This document shows positions 35,899-50,988 of a stretch of DNA of 64,000 bases, one piece after another. The position numbers and the translations under genes are program-made. The notes under the pieces are model-generated. The model made no database searches. It was not told the DNA's origin and was given only the letters and a program-made list of their open reading frames with translations. How positions within the stretch are numbered: position 1 is the stretch's first letter; each line of letters opens with the position of its first letter. Source of the DNA: Liolophura sinensis (lineage: Eukaryota > Mollusca > Polyplacophora > Chitonida > Chitonidae); assembly GCF_032854445.1 (NCBI RefSeq), contig NW_027018008.1, positions 1-64,000 of the forward strand, written 5' to 3'.

Positions 35899-38149
35899 GA
35901 AGATTGTAATCGACATAATAGCATGTTCAGTTACAAGATGAACATTGTAATCATTGTAATAGCATGTTCAGTTACAAAGTGAACATTGTAATCATTATAA
36001 AAAACATCATCAGTTGCAAGGTGAACATTGTAATCAGTATACAAGCATGCTCAGTTGCAAAATGGACATTGTAATCATTACAATAGCATATTCAGTTACA
36101 AGATGAACATTGTAATCATTATATTAGCACGTTTATTTACAAGATGAACATTGTAATCATTATAAAAGCTTGTTCAGTTACAAGATCAACATTGTAATCA
36201 TTATAAAACATCATCAGTTACAAGGTGAACATTGTAATCAGTATAAAAGCCTGCTCAGTTGCAAAATGGACATTGTAATTATTACATTAGCATATTCACT
36301 TACAAGATGAACATTGTAATTATTATAATAACATCATCAGTTACAAAATGTACATTGTATTCATTATTTTAGCACGTTCAATTACAAGATGAACATTGTA
36401 ATCATTATAAAAGCATGTTCAGTTACAAGGTGAACATTGTAATCATTATAAAGACATGCTCAGTTACAAGATGAACATTGTAATCATTATAATAGCATGT
36501 TCAGTTACAAGGTGGACATTGTAATCAGTATAAAAGCATGCTCAGTTGCAAAATGGACAGTGTAATCAGTACATTAGCATATTCAGTTACAAGATGAATA
36601 CCGTAATCATTATAATAACGTCATCAGTTACAAAATGAACATTGTATTTATTATATAAGGACGTCCAATTACAAGATGAACATTGTAGTCATTATAATAT
36701 CATGCTCAGTTGCAAGATGAAGATTGTAATCGACATAATAGCATGTTCAGTTACAAGATGAACATTGTAATCATTGTAATAGCATGTTCAGTTACAAAGT
36801 GAACATTGTAATCCTTATAATTGCATGTTCAGTTACAAGATGAACATTGTAATCATTATAAAAACATCATCAGTTGCAAGGTGAACATTGTAATCAATAT
36901 ACAAGCATGCTCAGTTGCAAAATGGACATTGTAATCATTACAATAGCATATTCAGTTACAAGATGAACATTGTAATCATTATAAAAATGGGCTCAGTTAC
37001 AAGGTGAACATTGTAATCATTACAATAGCGTGTTCAGTTACAAGTTGAACATTGTAATCATTACAATAGCATGTTCAGTTACTAGATTACCATTGTAATA
37101 ATTTAATAGCGTGTTCAGTTACAAAATGAACATTGAAATCATTATAATAGAATGTTCAGTGGCAAGATGAACATTATAATAACCTAATACCGTGTTCATT
37201 TACAAAATGAACATTAAAATTATTAAAATAGCACGTTCAGTGACAAAATGATCATTAAAATTATTATAATATCATGCTCAGTTACAAGGTGAACATTGTA
37301 ATCATTATAATAGCGTCAACGGTTACAAGATGAACATTGTAAAAGTTAAAATAGCGTGTTCAGTTACAAAATGAACATTGAAATCATTATAATAGAATGT
37401 TCAGTGGCAAGATAAACATTGTAATCATTATAATAGCATATTCAGTTACAAGATGAACATTATAATAACCTAATACCGTGTTCATTTACAAAATGAACAT
37501 TAAAATTATTAAAATAGCACGTTCAGTGACAAAATGATCATTAAAATTTTTTAATAGCATGCTCAGTTACAAGGTGAACATTGTAATCATTATAATAGCG
37601 TCAACGGTTACAAGATGAACATTGTAAAAGTTAAAATAGCATGTTCAGTTACGAAGTGAACATTATAATCATTATAAAAGCATGCTCAGTTGCAAGATAA
37701 ACATTGTAATCATTATAATATCATTTTCAGTTACAAGATGAAAATTGTAATCGACATAATAGCATGTTTAGTTGCATGATGAACATTGTAATTATTGTAT
37801 TAGCATGTTCAGTTATAAAGTAAACATTGTAATCATTATAATAGCCTTAACGGTTACAAAATCATCATTGTAATCAATATAATAGCATGCTCAGTTACAA
37901 AATGAATATTGCAATCATTATATTAGCATATTTCATTAGAAGATGAACATTGTAATCATTATTATAGCATATGTAGTTACAAGATGAACACTGTAATCAT
38001 TATAAAAACATCATCAGTTACAAGGTGGACATTGTAATCAGTGTAAAAGCATGCTCAGTTGCAAAATGGACATTGTAATCATTACATTAGCATGTTCAGT
38101 TACAAGATGAACATTGTAATCATTATAATATCATGCTCAGTTGCAAGAT
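35899..38149 (+). repeat. Beta module, single copy
   Basis: Only one beta lies between alpha2 and gamma here, against two in tandem at 5401-9943 and 26647-31189. It has balancing 1-bp changes, an extra A near 36000 and a missing base in TTAAAATTTTTTAATAGC near 37549, which leave it exactly 2,251 bp long. Confidence 0.88.
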
Positions 38150-40407
38150 GAAGATTGTAATCGGGATAATAGCATGTTCAGTTACAAGATGAACATTGTA
38201 ATCATTGTAATAGCATGTTCAGTTACAAAGTGAACATTGTAATTAGTATACAAGCATGCTCAGTTGCAAAATGGACATTGTAATCATTACAATAGCATAT
38301 TCAGTTACAAGATGAACATTGTAATCATTATAATAATGTGCTCCGTTACAAGGTGAACATTGGAATCATTACAATAGCGTGCTCAGTTACAAGATGATCA
38401 TTGTAATCATTAAAAAAACATGCCCAGTTACAAGATGAACATTGTAAAAAGTATAATATCATGTTCAGTTACGAAGTGAACATTGTAATCATTAGAAAAG
38501 CATGCTCAGTTGCAAGATAAGCATTGTAATCATTAAAATATCATTTTCAGTTAAAAGATGAAGATTGTAATCGACATAATAGCATTTTCAGTCACAAGAT
38601 AAACATTGTAATCATTGTAATAGAATGTTCAGTTACAAAGTAAACATTGTAATTATTATATTAGCGTCAACTGTTACAAAATCATCATTGTAATCAATAT
38701 AATACTATGCTCAGTTACAAAATGAATATTGCAATTATTATATTAGCATATTTCATTACAAGATGAACATTGTAATCATTATTATAGCATATGTAGTTAC
38801 AAGATAAACATTGTAATCATTATAAAAACATCATCAGTTACAAGGTGAACATTGTAATCAGTATAAAAGCATACTCAGTTGCAAAATGGACATTGTAATC
38901 ATTATAATCATATTCACTTACAAGATGAATATTGTAATCATTATAATAACATCATCAGTTACAAAATAAACATTGTATTCATTATATTAGCACGTTCAAT
39001 TACAAGATGAACATTGTAATCATTATAAAAGAATGTTTAGTTACAAGGTGAACATTGTAATCATTATAAAAACATGCTCAGTTACAAGATGAACATTGTA
39101 ATCATTATAATAGCATGTTCAGTTACAAGGTGGACATTGTAATCAGTATAAAAGCATGCTCAGTTGGAAAATGGACATTGTAATCATTACATTAGCATAT
39201 TCACTTACAAGATGAACATTGTAATTATTATAATAACATCATCAGTTACAAAATGAACATTGTATTCATTATATTAGCACGTTAAACTACAAGATGAACA
39301 TTGTAATCATTATAATATCATGCTCAGTTTCAAGATGAAGATTGTAATCGACATAATAGCATGTTCAGTTACAAGATGAACATTGTAATCATTGTAATAG
39401 CATGTTCAGTTACAAAGTGAACATTGTAATCCTTATAATTGCATGTTCAGTTACAAGATGAACATTGTAATCATTATAAAAACATCATCAGTTGCAAGGT
39501 GAACATTGTTATCAGTATACAAGCATGCTCAGTTGCAAAATGGACAGTGTAATCATTACAATAGCATATTCAGTTACATAATGAACATTGTAATCATTAT
39601 AATAATGTGCTCAGTTACAAGGTGAACATTGTAATCATTACAATAGCGTGCTCAGTTACAAAGTAAACATTGTAATTATTATAAAAACATCATCAGTTAC
39701 AAGGTGAACATTGTAATCAGTATAAAAGCATGCTCAGTTGCAAAATGGACATTGTAATCATTACATTAGCATATTCACTTATAAGATGAATATTGTAATC
39801 ATTATAATAACATCATCAGTTATAAAATAAACATTGTATTCATTATATTAGCACGTTCAATTACAAGATGAACATTGTAATCATTATAAAAGCATGTTTA
39901 GTTGCAAGGTGAACATTGTAATCATTATAAAAACATGCTCAGTTACAAGATTGACATTGAAGTCATTATAATAGCATGTTCAGTTACAAGGTCGACATTG
40001 TAATCAGTATTAAAGCATGCTCAGTTGGAAAATGGACATTATAATTATTACATTAGCATATTCAGTTACAAGATGAATATTGTAATCATTATAATAACAT
40101 CATCAGTTACAAAATAAACATTGTATTCATTATATTAGCACGTTCAATTACAAGATGATCATTGTAATCATTATAATATTATGTTCAGTTGCAAGATGAA
40201 TATTGTAATCGACATAATAGCATGTTCAGTTACAAGATGAACATTGTAATCATTGTAATAGCATGTTCAGTTACAAAGTCAACATTGTAATCCTTATAAT
40301 TGCATGTTCAGTTACCAGATGAACATTGTAATTATTTTAAAAACATCATCAGTTGCAAGGTGAACATTGTAATCAGTATACAAGCATGCTCAGTTGCAAA
40401 ATGGACA
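38150..40407 (+). repeat. Gamma module, complete (2,258 bp)
   Basis: Same length as the gamma at 9944-12201 with all markers in order. It carries GCATTTTCAGTCAC (about 38584), shared with the gamma at 58738, where the copies at 9944 and 47111 read GCATGTTCAGTCAC. It also has private changes (TTGACATTGAAG near 39950, GGTCGACATTG near 39990). Confidence 0.88.
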
Positions 40408-40653
40408 TTGTAATCATTACAATAGCATATTCAGGTACAAGATGAACATTGTAATCATTATAATAATGTGCTCAGTTACAAGGTGAACATTGTAATCATT
40501 ACAATAGCGTGCTCAGTTACAATATGGACATTGTAATCATTACAATAGCATATTTAGGTACAAGATGAACATTGTAATCATTATAATAATGTGCTCAGTT
40601 ACAAGGTGAACATTGTAATCATTACAATAGCGTGCTCAGTTACAATATGAACA
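40408..40653 (+). repeat. 123-bp tandem duplication, alpha5
   Basis: Same hybrid join (near 40527), so the duplication is older than the split between alpha3/4 and alpha5/6. Confidence 0.87.
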
Positions 40654-41986
40654 ATGTAATCATTATAATAGCATGTTCAGTTACAGGATGAACATTGTAA
40701 TAATTTAATAGCGTGTTCAGTTACAAAATCAACATTGAAACCATTATAAGAGAATGTTCAGTGCCAAAATAAACATTGCAATCATTATAATAGCATATTC
40801 AGTTACAAGATGAACATTATAATAACCTAATACTGTGTTCAGTTACAAAATGAACATTAAAATTGTTATAATAGCACGTTCAGTGACAAGGTGAACATTT
40901 AAATCATTATAATAGCATGCTCAGTTACAAGGTGAACATTGTAATCATTATAATAGCGTCAACTGTTACAAAATCATCATTGTAATCAATATAATAGCAT
41001 GCCTAGTTACAAAATGAATATTGCAATTATTATATTAGCATATTTCATTACAAGATGAACATTGTAATCATTATTATAGCATATGTAGTTATAAGATGAG
41101 CATTGTAATCAGTATAAAAGCATGTTCTGTTGCAAAATGAACATTGTAATCATTATTTTAGCATGTTCAGTTACAAGATGAACATTGTAATCATAATAAC
41201 AGCATGGTCAGTTACAAGATGAACACTGTAATCATTGTAATAGCATGCTCAGTTACAAGATGAACATTGTAATCATTATAATAGCATATTCGGTTACAGG
41301 ATGAACATTGCAATAACCTAATACCGTGTTCAGTTACAAAATGAACATTAAAACTATTATAATATCACTTTCAGTGACATGGTGAACATTGTAATCATTA
41401 TAATAGCATGTTCAGTTACAAGGTGATTATTGTAATTACTATAATAGCACGTTCAGTTACAAAACACCCTTTGTAATTATTATAATAGCATCTTCAGTTA
41501 CAAGATAAACATTGTAATCATTATATTAGCACGTTTAGTTGAAACGTGAGGATTGTAATTGATATAATAGCATGTTCAGTTACAAGATAAATATTTTAGT
41601 TATTGTAATGACATGTTCATTTACAAGGTGAACATTGTAATCATTATAATAACATGTTCACTTACAAGATGATCATTGTACTCATCATATTAGGACGTTC
41701 AGTTACAAGATGAACATTGTAATTATTATAATAGCATGTCCACTTACAAAATGAACATTGTAATTATTATAATATCATGCTTAGTTACAAGATGAACATT
41801 GTTATCAGTATAATAGCATGTTCAGTAACAACATAAACATTGTAATCATTATAATAGCATGCTCAATTACAAGATGAACATTGTAATCAGTATAATAGCA
41901 TGCTCAGTTACAAAATTAACAATGTAATCATTATACTAGTATGCTCAGTTACAAGATGAACATTGTAATCATTATAATAACATGTT

Positions 41987-42027
41987 CAGTTACCAGAGAG
42001 AACGACGTTAAAACCCAAGCACTCACT
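41987..42027 (+). repeat. Divergent monomer, alpha5
   Basis: Identical to the type copy. It is single here, without the 369-bp duplication. Confidence 0.92.
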
Positions 42028-43516
42028 CAGTTACCAGATGAACATTGTAATCATTATATTAGGATGTTCAGTTACAAGATGAACATTGTAATCAATATAA
42101 TAGCATATTCAGTTACAAAATGAACATTGTAATTATTGTAATGTTATGTTTAGTTACAAGATGAACATTGTTATCAGTATAATAGCATGTTCAGTTACAA
42201 CATGAACTCTGTAATCATTATAATAGCATGCTCAATTACAAGATGAACATTGTAATCAGTAAAATAGCATGCTCAGTTACAAAATTAACATTGTAATCAT
42301 TATACTAGTATGCTCAATTACAAGATGAACATTGTAATAATTATAATAGCTTGCTCAAATACAAGATGAGCAATGTAATTATTATAATAGCATGCTCAAT
42401 TAAAAGATAAAAATTGTAATCAGTATAATAGCATGCTCAGTTACAAAATGAACAATGTAATCATTATACTAGTATGCCCAGTTACAAGATGAACATTGTT
42501 ATCAGTGTAATGGCATGTTCAGTTACATGAACATTGTAATCATTATAATAGCATGTTCAGTTACAAGATGAACATTGTAATCAGTATAATAGCATGCTCA
42601 GTTACAAAATTAATATTGTAATCATTATAATAGCGTCAACGGTTACAAAATCATCATTGTAATCAATATAATAGCATGCTCAGTTACAAAATTAATATTG
42701 CAGTTACTATATTAGCATATTTCATTACAAGATGAACATTGTAATCAGTATTATAGCATATGTAGTTACAAGATGAACATTGTAATCATTATAAAAACAT
42801 CATCAGTGACAAGGTGAACATTGTAATCAGTATAAAAGCATTGTCAGTTGCAAAATGGACATTGTAATCATTACATTAGCATACTAACTTACAAGATGAA
42901 TATTGTAATCATTATAATAACATCATCAGTTACAAAAAAAACATTCTATTCATTATATTAGCACGTTCAATTACAAGATGAACATTGTAATCATTATAAA
43001 AGCATGTTCAGTTACAAGGTGAACATTGTAATCATTATAAAAACATGCTCAGTTACAAGATGAACATTTAAATCATTATAATAGCATGTTCAGTTACAAG
43101 GTGGACATTTTAATCAGTATAAAAGCATGCTCAGGTGCAAAATGGACATTGTAATCATTACATTAGCATATTCAGTTACACTTTGAATATTGTAACATTA
43201 TAATAACATCATCAGTTACAAAATGAACATTGTATTCATTATATTAGAACGTTCAATTACAAGATGAACATTGTAATAATTATAGTATCATGCTCAGTTG
43301 CAAGATGAAGATTGTAATCGACATAATAGCATGTTCAGTTACAAGATGAACATTGTAATCATTGTAATAGCATGTTCACTTACAAAGTGAACATTGTAAA
43401 CCTTATAATTGTATGTTCAGTTACAAGATGAACATTGTAATTATTATAAAAACATCATCAGTTGCAAGGTGAACATTGTAATTAGAATACAAGCATGCTC
43501 AGTTGCAAAATGGACA

Positions 43517-44174
43517 TTGTAATCATTACAATAGCATTTTCAGGTACAAGATGAACATTGTAATCATTATAATAATGTGCTCAGTTACAAAATGAACATT
43601 GTAATCATTACAATAGCGTGCTCAGTTACAATATGAACATTGTAATCATTATAATAGCATGTTCAGTTACAGGATAAACATTGTAATAATTTAATAGCGT
43701 GTTCAGTTACAAAATGAACATTGAAACCATTATAAGAGAATGTTCAGTGCCAAGATAAACATTGCAATTATTATAATAGCATATTCAGTTACAAGATGAA
43801 CATTATAATAACCTAATACTGTGTTCAGTTACAAAATGAACATTAAAATTGTTATAATAGCACGTTCAGTGACAAGGTGAACATTTAAATCATTATAATA
43901 GCATGCTCAGTTACAAGGTGAACATTGTAATCATTATAATAGCGTCAACTGTTACAAAATCATCATTGTAATCAATATAATAGCATGCCTAGTTACAAAA
44001 TGAATATTGCAATCATTATATTAGCATTTTTCATTACAAGATGAACATTGTAATCATTATTATAGCATATGTATTTATAAGATGAGCATTGTAATCAGTA
44101 TAAAAGCATGTTCTGTTGCAAAATGAACATTGTAATCATTATTTTAGCATGTTCAGTTACAAGATGAACATTGT
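43517..44174 (+). repeat. Alpha fragment (first ~658 bp)
   Basis: Second occurrence of an alpha head broken off at the same monomer as 15599-16257. Here it continues into a later point of gamma (as near 11264) than the first one did (as near 10610). Variants GCATTTTCAGG and CTCAGTTACAAAATG distinguish it from the window-start copy. Confidence 0.85.
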
Positions 44175-44699
44175 AATCATTATAAAAACATCATCAGTTG
44201 CAAGGTGAACATTGTTATCAGTATACAAGCATGCTCAGTTGCAAAATGGACAGTGTAATCATTACAATAGCATATTCAGTTACATAATGAACATTGTAAT
44301 CATTATAATAATGTGCTCAGTTACAAGGTGAACATTGTAATCATTACAATAGCGTGCTCAGTTACATAGTAAACATTGTAATTATTATAAAAACATCATC
44401 AGTTACAAGGTGAACATTGCAATCAGTATAAAAGCATGCTCAGTTGCAAAATGGACATTGTAATCATTACATTAGCATATTCACTTACAAGATGAATATT
44501 GTAATCATTATAATTACATCATCAGTTATAAAATAAACATTGTATTCATTATATTAGCACGTTCAATTACAAGATGAACATTGTAATCATTATAAAAGCA
44601 TGTTTAGTTGCAAGGTGAACATTGTAATCATTATAAAAACATGCTCAGTTACAAGATTAACATTGAAGTCATTATAATAGCATGTTCAGTTACAAGGTG
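44175..44699 (+). repeat. Short gamma fragment (~525 bp)
   Basis: Gamma order from TTGCAAGGTGAACATTGTTATC through GATTAACATTGAAG, with the private variants ACATAGTAAACATTG (about 44365) and GAACATTGCAATCAG (about 44413). At about 44700 it jumps into the 3' part of alpha2 instead of continuing to AATCAGTATTAAAGC. Confidence 0.82.
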
Positions 44700-44862
44700 G
44701 ACATTGTAATCATTACATTAGCATATTCAGTTACAAGATGAATATTGTAATCATTATAATAACATCATCAATTACAAAATGAAGATTGTATTTATTATAT
44801 TAGCACGTTCAATTACAAGATGAACATTGTAATCATTATAATATCATGCTCAGTTGCAAGAT
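44700..44862 (+). repeat. Alpha2 tail (about four monomers)
   Basis: Matches the last part of alpha2 (compare 5236-5400), recognised by CATCATCAATTACAAAATGAAG and ATTGTATTTATT. The switch lies in the ACAAGGTGGACATTGTA monomer shared by both modules and restores the normal passage into beta. Confidence 0.8.
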
Positions 44863-47110
44863 GAAGATTGTAATCGACATAATAGCATGTTCAGTTACAA
44901 GATGAACATTGTAATCATTGTAATAGCATGTTCAGTTACAAAGTGAACATTGTAATCATTATAAAAACATCATCAGTTGCAAGGTGAACATTGTAATCAG
45001 TATACAAGCATGCTCAGTTGCAAAATGGACATTGTAATCATTACAATAGCATATTCAGTTACAAGATGAACATTGTAATCATTATATTAGCACGTTTAAT
45101 TACAAGATGAACATTGTAATCATTATAAAAGCTTGTTCAGTTACAAGATCAACATTGTAATCATTATAAAACATCATCAGTTACAAGGTGAACATTGTAA
45201 TCAGTATAAAAGCCTGCTCAGTTGCAAAATGGACATTGTAATTATTACATTAGCATATTCACTTACAAGATGAACATTGTAATTATTATAATAACATCAT
45301 CAGTTACAAAATGTACATTGTATTCATTATTTTAGCACGTTCAATTACAAGATGAACATTGTAATCATTATAAAAGCATGTTCAGTTACAAGGTGAACAT
45401 TGTAATCATTATAAAGACATGCTCAGTTACAAGATGAACATTGTAATCATTATAATAGCATGTTCAGTTACAAGGTGGACATTGTAATCAGTATAAAAGC
45501 ATGCTCAGTTGCAAAATGGACAGTGTAATCAGTACATTAGCATATTCAGTTACAAGATGAATACCGTAATCATTATAATAACGTCATCAGTTACAAAATG
45601 AACATTGTATTTATTATATTAGGACGTCCAATTACAAGATGAACATTGTAGTCATTATAATATCATGCTCAGTTGCAAGATGAAGATTGTAATCGACATA
45701 ATAGCATGTTCAGTTACAAGATGAACATTGTAATCATTGTAATAGCATGTTCAGTTACAAAGTGAACATTGTAATCCTTATAATTGCATGTTCAGTTACA
45801 AGATGAACATTGTAATCATTATAAAAACATCATCAGTTGCAAGGTGAACATTGTAATCAATATACAAGCATGCTCAGTTGCAAAATGGACATTGTAATCA
45901 TTACAATAGCATATTCAGTTACAAGATGAACATTGTAATCATTATAAAAATGGGCTCAGTTACAAGGTGAACATTGTAATCATTACAATAGCGTGTTCAG
46001 TTACAAGTTGAACATTGTAATCATTACAATAGCATGTTCAGTTACTAGATTACCATTGTAATAATTTAATAGCGTGTTCAGTTACAAAATGAACATTGAA
46101 ATCATTATAATAGAATGTTCAGTGGCAAGATGAACATTATAATAACCTAATACCGTGTTCATTTACAAAATGAACATTAAAATTATTAAAATAGCACGTT
46201 CAGTGACAAAATGATCATTAAAATTATTATAATATCATGCTCAGTTACAAGGTGAACATTGTAATCATTATAATAGCGTCAACGGTTACAAGATGAACAT
46301 TGTAAAAGTTAAAATAGCGTGTTCAGTTACAAAATGAACATTGAAATCATTATAATAGAATGTTCAGTGGCAAGATAAACATTGTAATCATTATAATAGC
46401 ATATTCAGTTACAAGATGAACATTATAATAACCTAATACCGTGTTCATTAACAAAATGAACATTAAAATTATTAAAATAGCACGTTCAGTGACAAAATGA
46501 TCATTAAAATTATTTTAATAGCATGCTCAGTTACAAGGTGAACATTGTAATCATTATAATAGCGTCAACGGTTACAAGATGAACATTGTAAAAGTTAAAA
46601 TAGCATGTTCAGTTACGAAGTGAACATTATAATCATTATAAAAGCATGCTCAGTTGCAAGATAAACATTGTAATCATTATAATATCATTTTCAGTTACAA
46701 GATGAAAATTGTAATCGACATAATAGCATGTTTAGTTGCATGATGAACATTGTAATTATTGTATTAGCATGTTCAGTTACAAAGTAAACATTGTAATCAT
46801 TATAATAGCCTTAACGGTTACAAAATCATCATTGTAATCAATATAATAGCATGCTCAGTTACAAAATGAATATTGGAATCATTATATTAGCATATTTCAT
46901 TAGAAGATGAACATTGTAATCATTATTATAGCATATGTAGTTACAAGATGAACACTGTAATCATTATAAAAACATCATCAGTTACAAGGTGGACATTGTA
47001 ATCAGTGTAAAAGCATGCTCAGTTGCAAAATGGACATTGTAATCATTACATTAGCATGTTCAGTTACAAGATGAACATTGTAATCATTATATCATGCTCA
47101 GTTGCAAGAT
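44863..47110 (+). repeat. Beta module (2,248 bp)
   Basis: Single beta with all markers. It is 3 bp shorter than standard because one AAT is missing near 47090, where ATTATATCATGC replaces ATTATAATATCATGC. It also has ATTGGAATCATT near 46872 and CATTAACAAAATG near 46446. Confidence 0.88.
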
Positions 47111-49368
47111 GAAGATTGTAATCGGGATAATAGCATGTTCAGTTACAAGATGAACATTGTAATCATTGTAATAGCATGTTCAGTTACAAAGTGAACATTG
47201 TAATTAGTATACAAGCATGCTCAGTTGCAAAATGGACATTGTAATCATTACAATAGCATATTCAGTTACAAGATGAACATTGTAATCATTATAATAATGT
47301 GCTCCGTTACAAGGTGAACATTGTAATCATTACAATAGCGTGCTCAGTTACAAGATGATCATTGTAATCATTAAAAAAACATGCCCAGTTACAAGATGAA
47401 CATTGTAAAAAGTATAATATCATGTTCAGTTACGAAGTGAACATTGTAATCATTAGAAAAGCATGCTCAGTTGCAAGATAAGCATTGTAATCATTAAAAT
47501 ATCATTTTCAGTTAAAAGATGAAGATTGTAATCGACATAATAGCATGTTCAGTCACAAGATAAACATTGTAATCATTGTAATAGAATGTTCAGTTACAAA
47601 GTAAACATTGTAATTATTATATTAGCGTCAACTGTTACAAAATCATCATTGTAATCAATATAATACTAGGCTCAGTTACAAAATGAATATTGCAATTATT
47701 ATATTAGCATATTTCATTACAAGATGAACATTGTAATCATTATTATAGCATATGTAGTTACAAGATAAACATTGTAATCATTATAAAAACATCATCAGTT
47801 ACAAGGTGAACATTGTAATCAGTATAAAAGCATACTCAGTTGCAAAATGGACATTGTAATCATTATAATCATATTCACTTACAAGATGAATATTGTAATC
47901 ATTATAATAACATCATCAGTTACAAAATAAACATTGTATTCATTATATTAGCACGTTCAATTACAAGATGAACATTGTAATCATTATAAAAGAATGTTTA
48001 GTTACAAGGTGAACATTGTAATCATTATAAAAACATGCTCAGTTACAAGATGAACATTGTAATCATTATAATAGCATGTTCAGTTACAAGGTGGACATTG
48101 TAATCAGTATAAAAGCATGCTCAGTTGGAAAATGGACATTGTAATCATTACATTAGCATATTTACTTACAAGATGAACATTGTAATTATTATAATAACAT
48201 CATCAGTTACAAAATGAACATTGTATTCATTATATTAGCACGTTAAACTACAAGATGAACATTGTAATCATTATAATATCATGCTCAGTTTCAAGATGAA
48301 GATTGTAATCGACATAATAGCATGTTCAGTTACAAGATGAACATTGTAATCATTGTAATAGCATGTTGAGTTACAAAGTGAACATTGTAATCCTTATAAT
48401 TGCATGTTCAGTTACAAGATGAACATTGTAATCATTATAAAAACATCATCAGTTGCAAGGTGAACATTGTTATCAGTATACAAGCATGCTCAGTTGCAAA
48501 ATGGACAGTGTAATCATTACAATAGCATATTCAGTTACATAATGAACATTGTAATCATTATAATAATGTGCTCAGTTACAAGGTGAACATTGTAATCATT
48601 ACAATAGCGTGCTCAGTTACAAAGTAAACATTGTAATTATTATAAAAACATCATCAGTTACAAGGTGAACATTGTAATCAGTATAAAAGCATGCTCAGTT
48701 GCAAAATGGACATTGTAATCATTACATTAGCATATTCACTTACAAGATGAATATTGTAATCATTATAATAACATCATCAGTTATAAAATAAACATTGTAT
48801 TCATTATATTAGCACGTTCAATTACAAGATGAACATTGTAATCATTATAAAAGCATGTTTAGTTGCAAGGTGAACATTGTAATCATTATAAAAACATGCT
48901 CAGTTACAAGATTAACATTGAAGTCATTATAATAGCATGTTCAGTTACAAGGTGGACATTGTAATCAGTATTAAAGCATGCTCAGTTGGAAAATGGACAT
49001 TATAATTATTACATTAGCATATTCAGTTACAAGATGAATATTGTAATCATTATAATAACATCATCAGTTACAAAATGAACATTGTATTCATTATATTAGC
49101 ACGTTCAATTACAAGATGATCATTGTAATCATTATAATATTATGTTCAGTTGCAAGATGAATATTGTAATCGACATAATAGCATGTTCAGTTACAAGATG
49201 AACATTGTAATCATTGTAATAGCATGTTCAGTTACAAAGTCAACATTGTAATCCTTATAATTGCATGTTCAGTTACCAGATGAACATTGTAATTATTTTA
49301 AAAACATCATCAGTTGCAAGGTGAACATTGTAATCAGTATACAAGCATGCTCAGTTGCAAAATGGACA
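47111..49368 (+). repeat. Gamma module, complete (2,258 bp)
   Basis: Third complete gamma of exactly 2,258 bp, at an offset of 8,961 from the one at 38150. Private changes include ATACTAGGCTCAG near 47664, CATATTTACTTAC near 48158 and GCATGTTGAGTTAC near 48361. Confidence 0.88.
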
Positions 49369-49614
49369 TTGTAATCATTACAATAGCATATTCAGGTACA
49401 AGATGAACATTGTAATCATTATAATAATGTGCTCAGTTACAAGGTGAACATTGTAATCATTACAATAGCGTGCTCAGTTACAATATGGACATTGTAATCA
49501 TTACAATAGCATATTTAGGTACAAGATGAACATTGTAATCATTATAATAATGTGCTCAGTTACAAGGTGAACATTGTAATCATTACAATAGCGTGCTCAG
49601 TTACAATATGAACA
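49369..49614 (+). repeat. 123-bp tandem duplication, alpha6
   Basis: Same hybrid join (near 49488), copied with the 8,961-bp unit. Confidence 0.87.
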
Positions 49615-50947
49615 ATGTAATCATTATAATAGCATGTTCAGTTACAGGATGAACATTGTAATAATTTAATAGCGTGTTCAGTTACAAAATCAACATTGAA
49701 ACCATTATAAGAGAATGTTCAGTGCCAAAATAAACATTGCAATCATTATAATAGCATATTCAGTTACAAGATGAACATTATAATAACCTAATACTGTGTT
49801 CAGTTACAAAATGAACATTAAAATTGTTATAGTAGCACGTTCAGTGACAAGGTGAACATTTAAATCATTATAATAGCATGCTCAGTTACAAGGTGAACAT
49901 TGTAATCATTATAATAGCGTCAACTGTTACAAAATCATCATTGTAATCAATATAATAGCATGCCTAGTTACAAAATGAATATTGCAATTATTATATTAGC
50001 ATATTTCATTACAAGATGAACATTGTAATCATTATTATAGCATATGTAGTTATAAGATGAGCATTGTAATCAGTATAAAAGCATGTTCTGTTGCAAAATG
50101 AACATTGTAATCATTATTTTAGCATGTTCAGTTACAAGATGAACATTGTAATCATAATAACAGCATGGTCAGTTACAAGATGAACACTGTAATCATTGTA
50201 ATAGCATGCTCAGTTACAAGATGAACATTGTAATCATTATAATAGCATATTCGGTTACAGGATGAACATTGCAATAACCTAATACCGTGTTCAGTTACAA
50301 AATGAACATTAAAACTATTATAATATCACTTTCAGTGACATGGTGAACATTGTAATCATTATAATAGCATGTTCAGTTACAAGGTGATTATTGTAATTAC
50401 TATAATAGCACGTTCAGTTACAAAACACCCTTTGTAATTATTATAATAGCATCTTCAGTTACAAGATAAACATTGTAATCATTATATTAGCACGTTTAGT
50501 TGAAACGTGAGGATTGTAATTGATATAATAGCATGTTCAGTTACAAGATAAATATTTTAGTTATTGTAATGACATGTTCATTTACAAGGTGAACATTGTA
50601 ATCATTATAATAACATGTTCACTTACAAGATGATCATTGTACTCATCATATTAGGACGTTCAGTTACAAGATGAACATTGTAATTATTATAATAGCATGT
50701 TCACTTACAAAATGAACATTGTAATTATTATAATATCATGCTTAGTTACAAGATGAACATTGTTATCAGTATAATAGCATGTTCAGTAACAACATAAACA
50801 TTGTAATCATTATAATAGCATGCTCAATTACAAGATGAACATTGTAATCAGTATAATAGCATGCTCAGTTACAAAATTAACAATGTAATCATTATACTAG
50901 TATGCTCAGTTACAAGATGAACATTGTAATCATTATAATAACATGTT

Positions 50948-50988
50948 CAGTTACCAGAGAGAACGACGTTAAAACCCAAGCACTCAGT
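50948..50988 (+). repeat. Divergent monomer, alpha6, one substitution
   Basis: Ends CACTCAGT instead of CACTCACT (C to G at 50987), the only substitution seen among the 13 copies. Confidence 0.91.

Larger units (their letters stand above)
40408..43516 (+). repeat. Alpha5 module
   Basis: Alpha3-type start with the 123-bp duplication but a single divergent monomer, so it lacks the 369-bp duplication of alpha3/alpha4. In its distal third, after a shortened CAGTTACATGAAC monomer near 42521, it has extra monomers (about 42549-42635) not present at the same place in alpha3. Confidence 0.85.
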
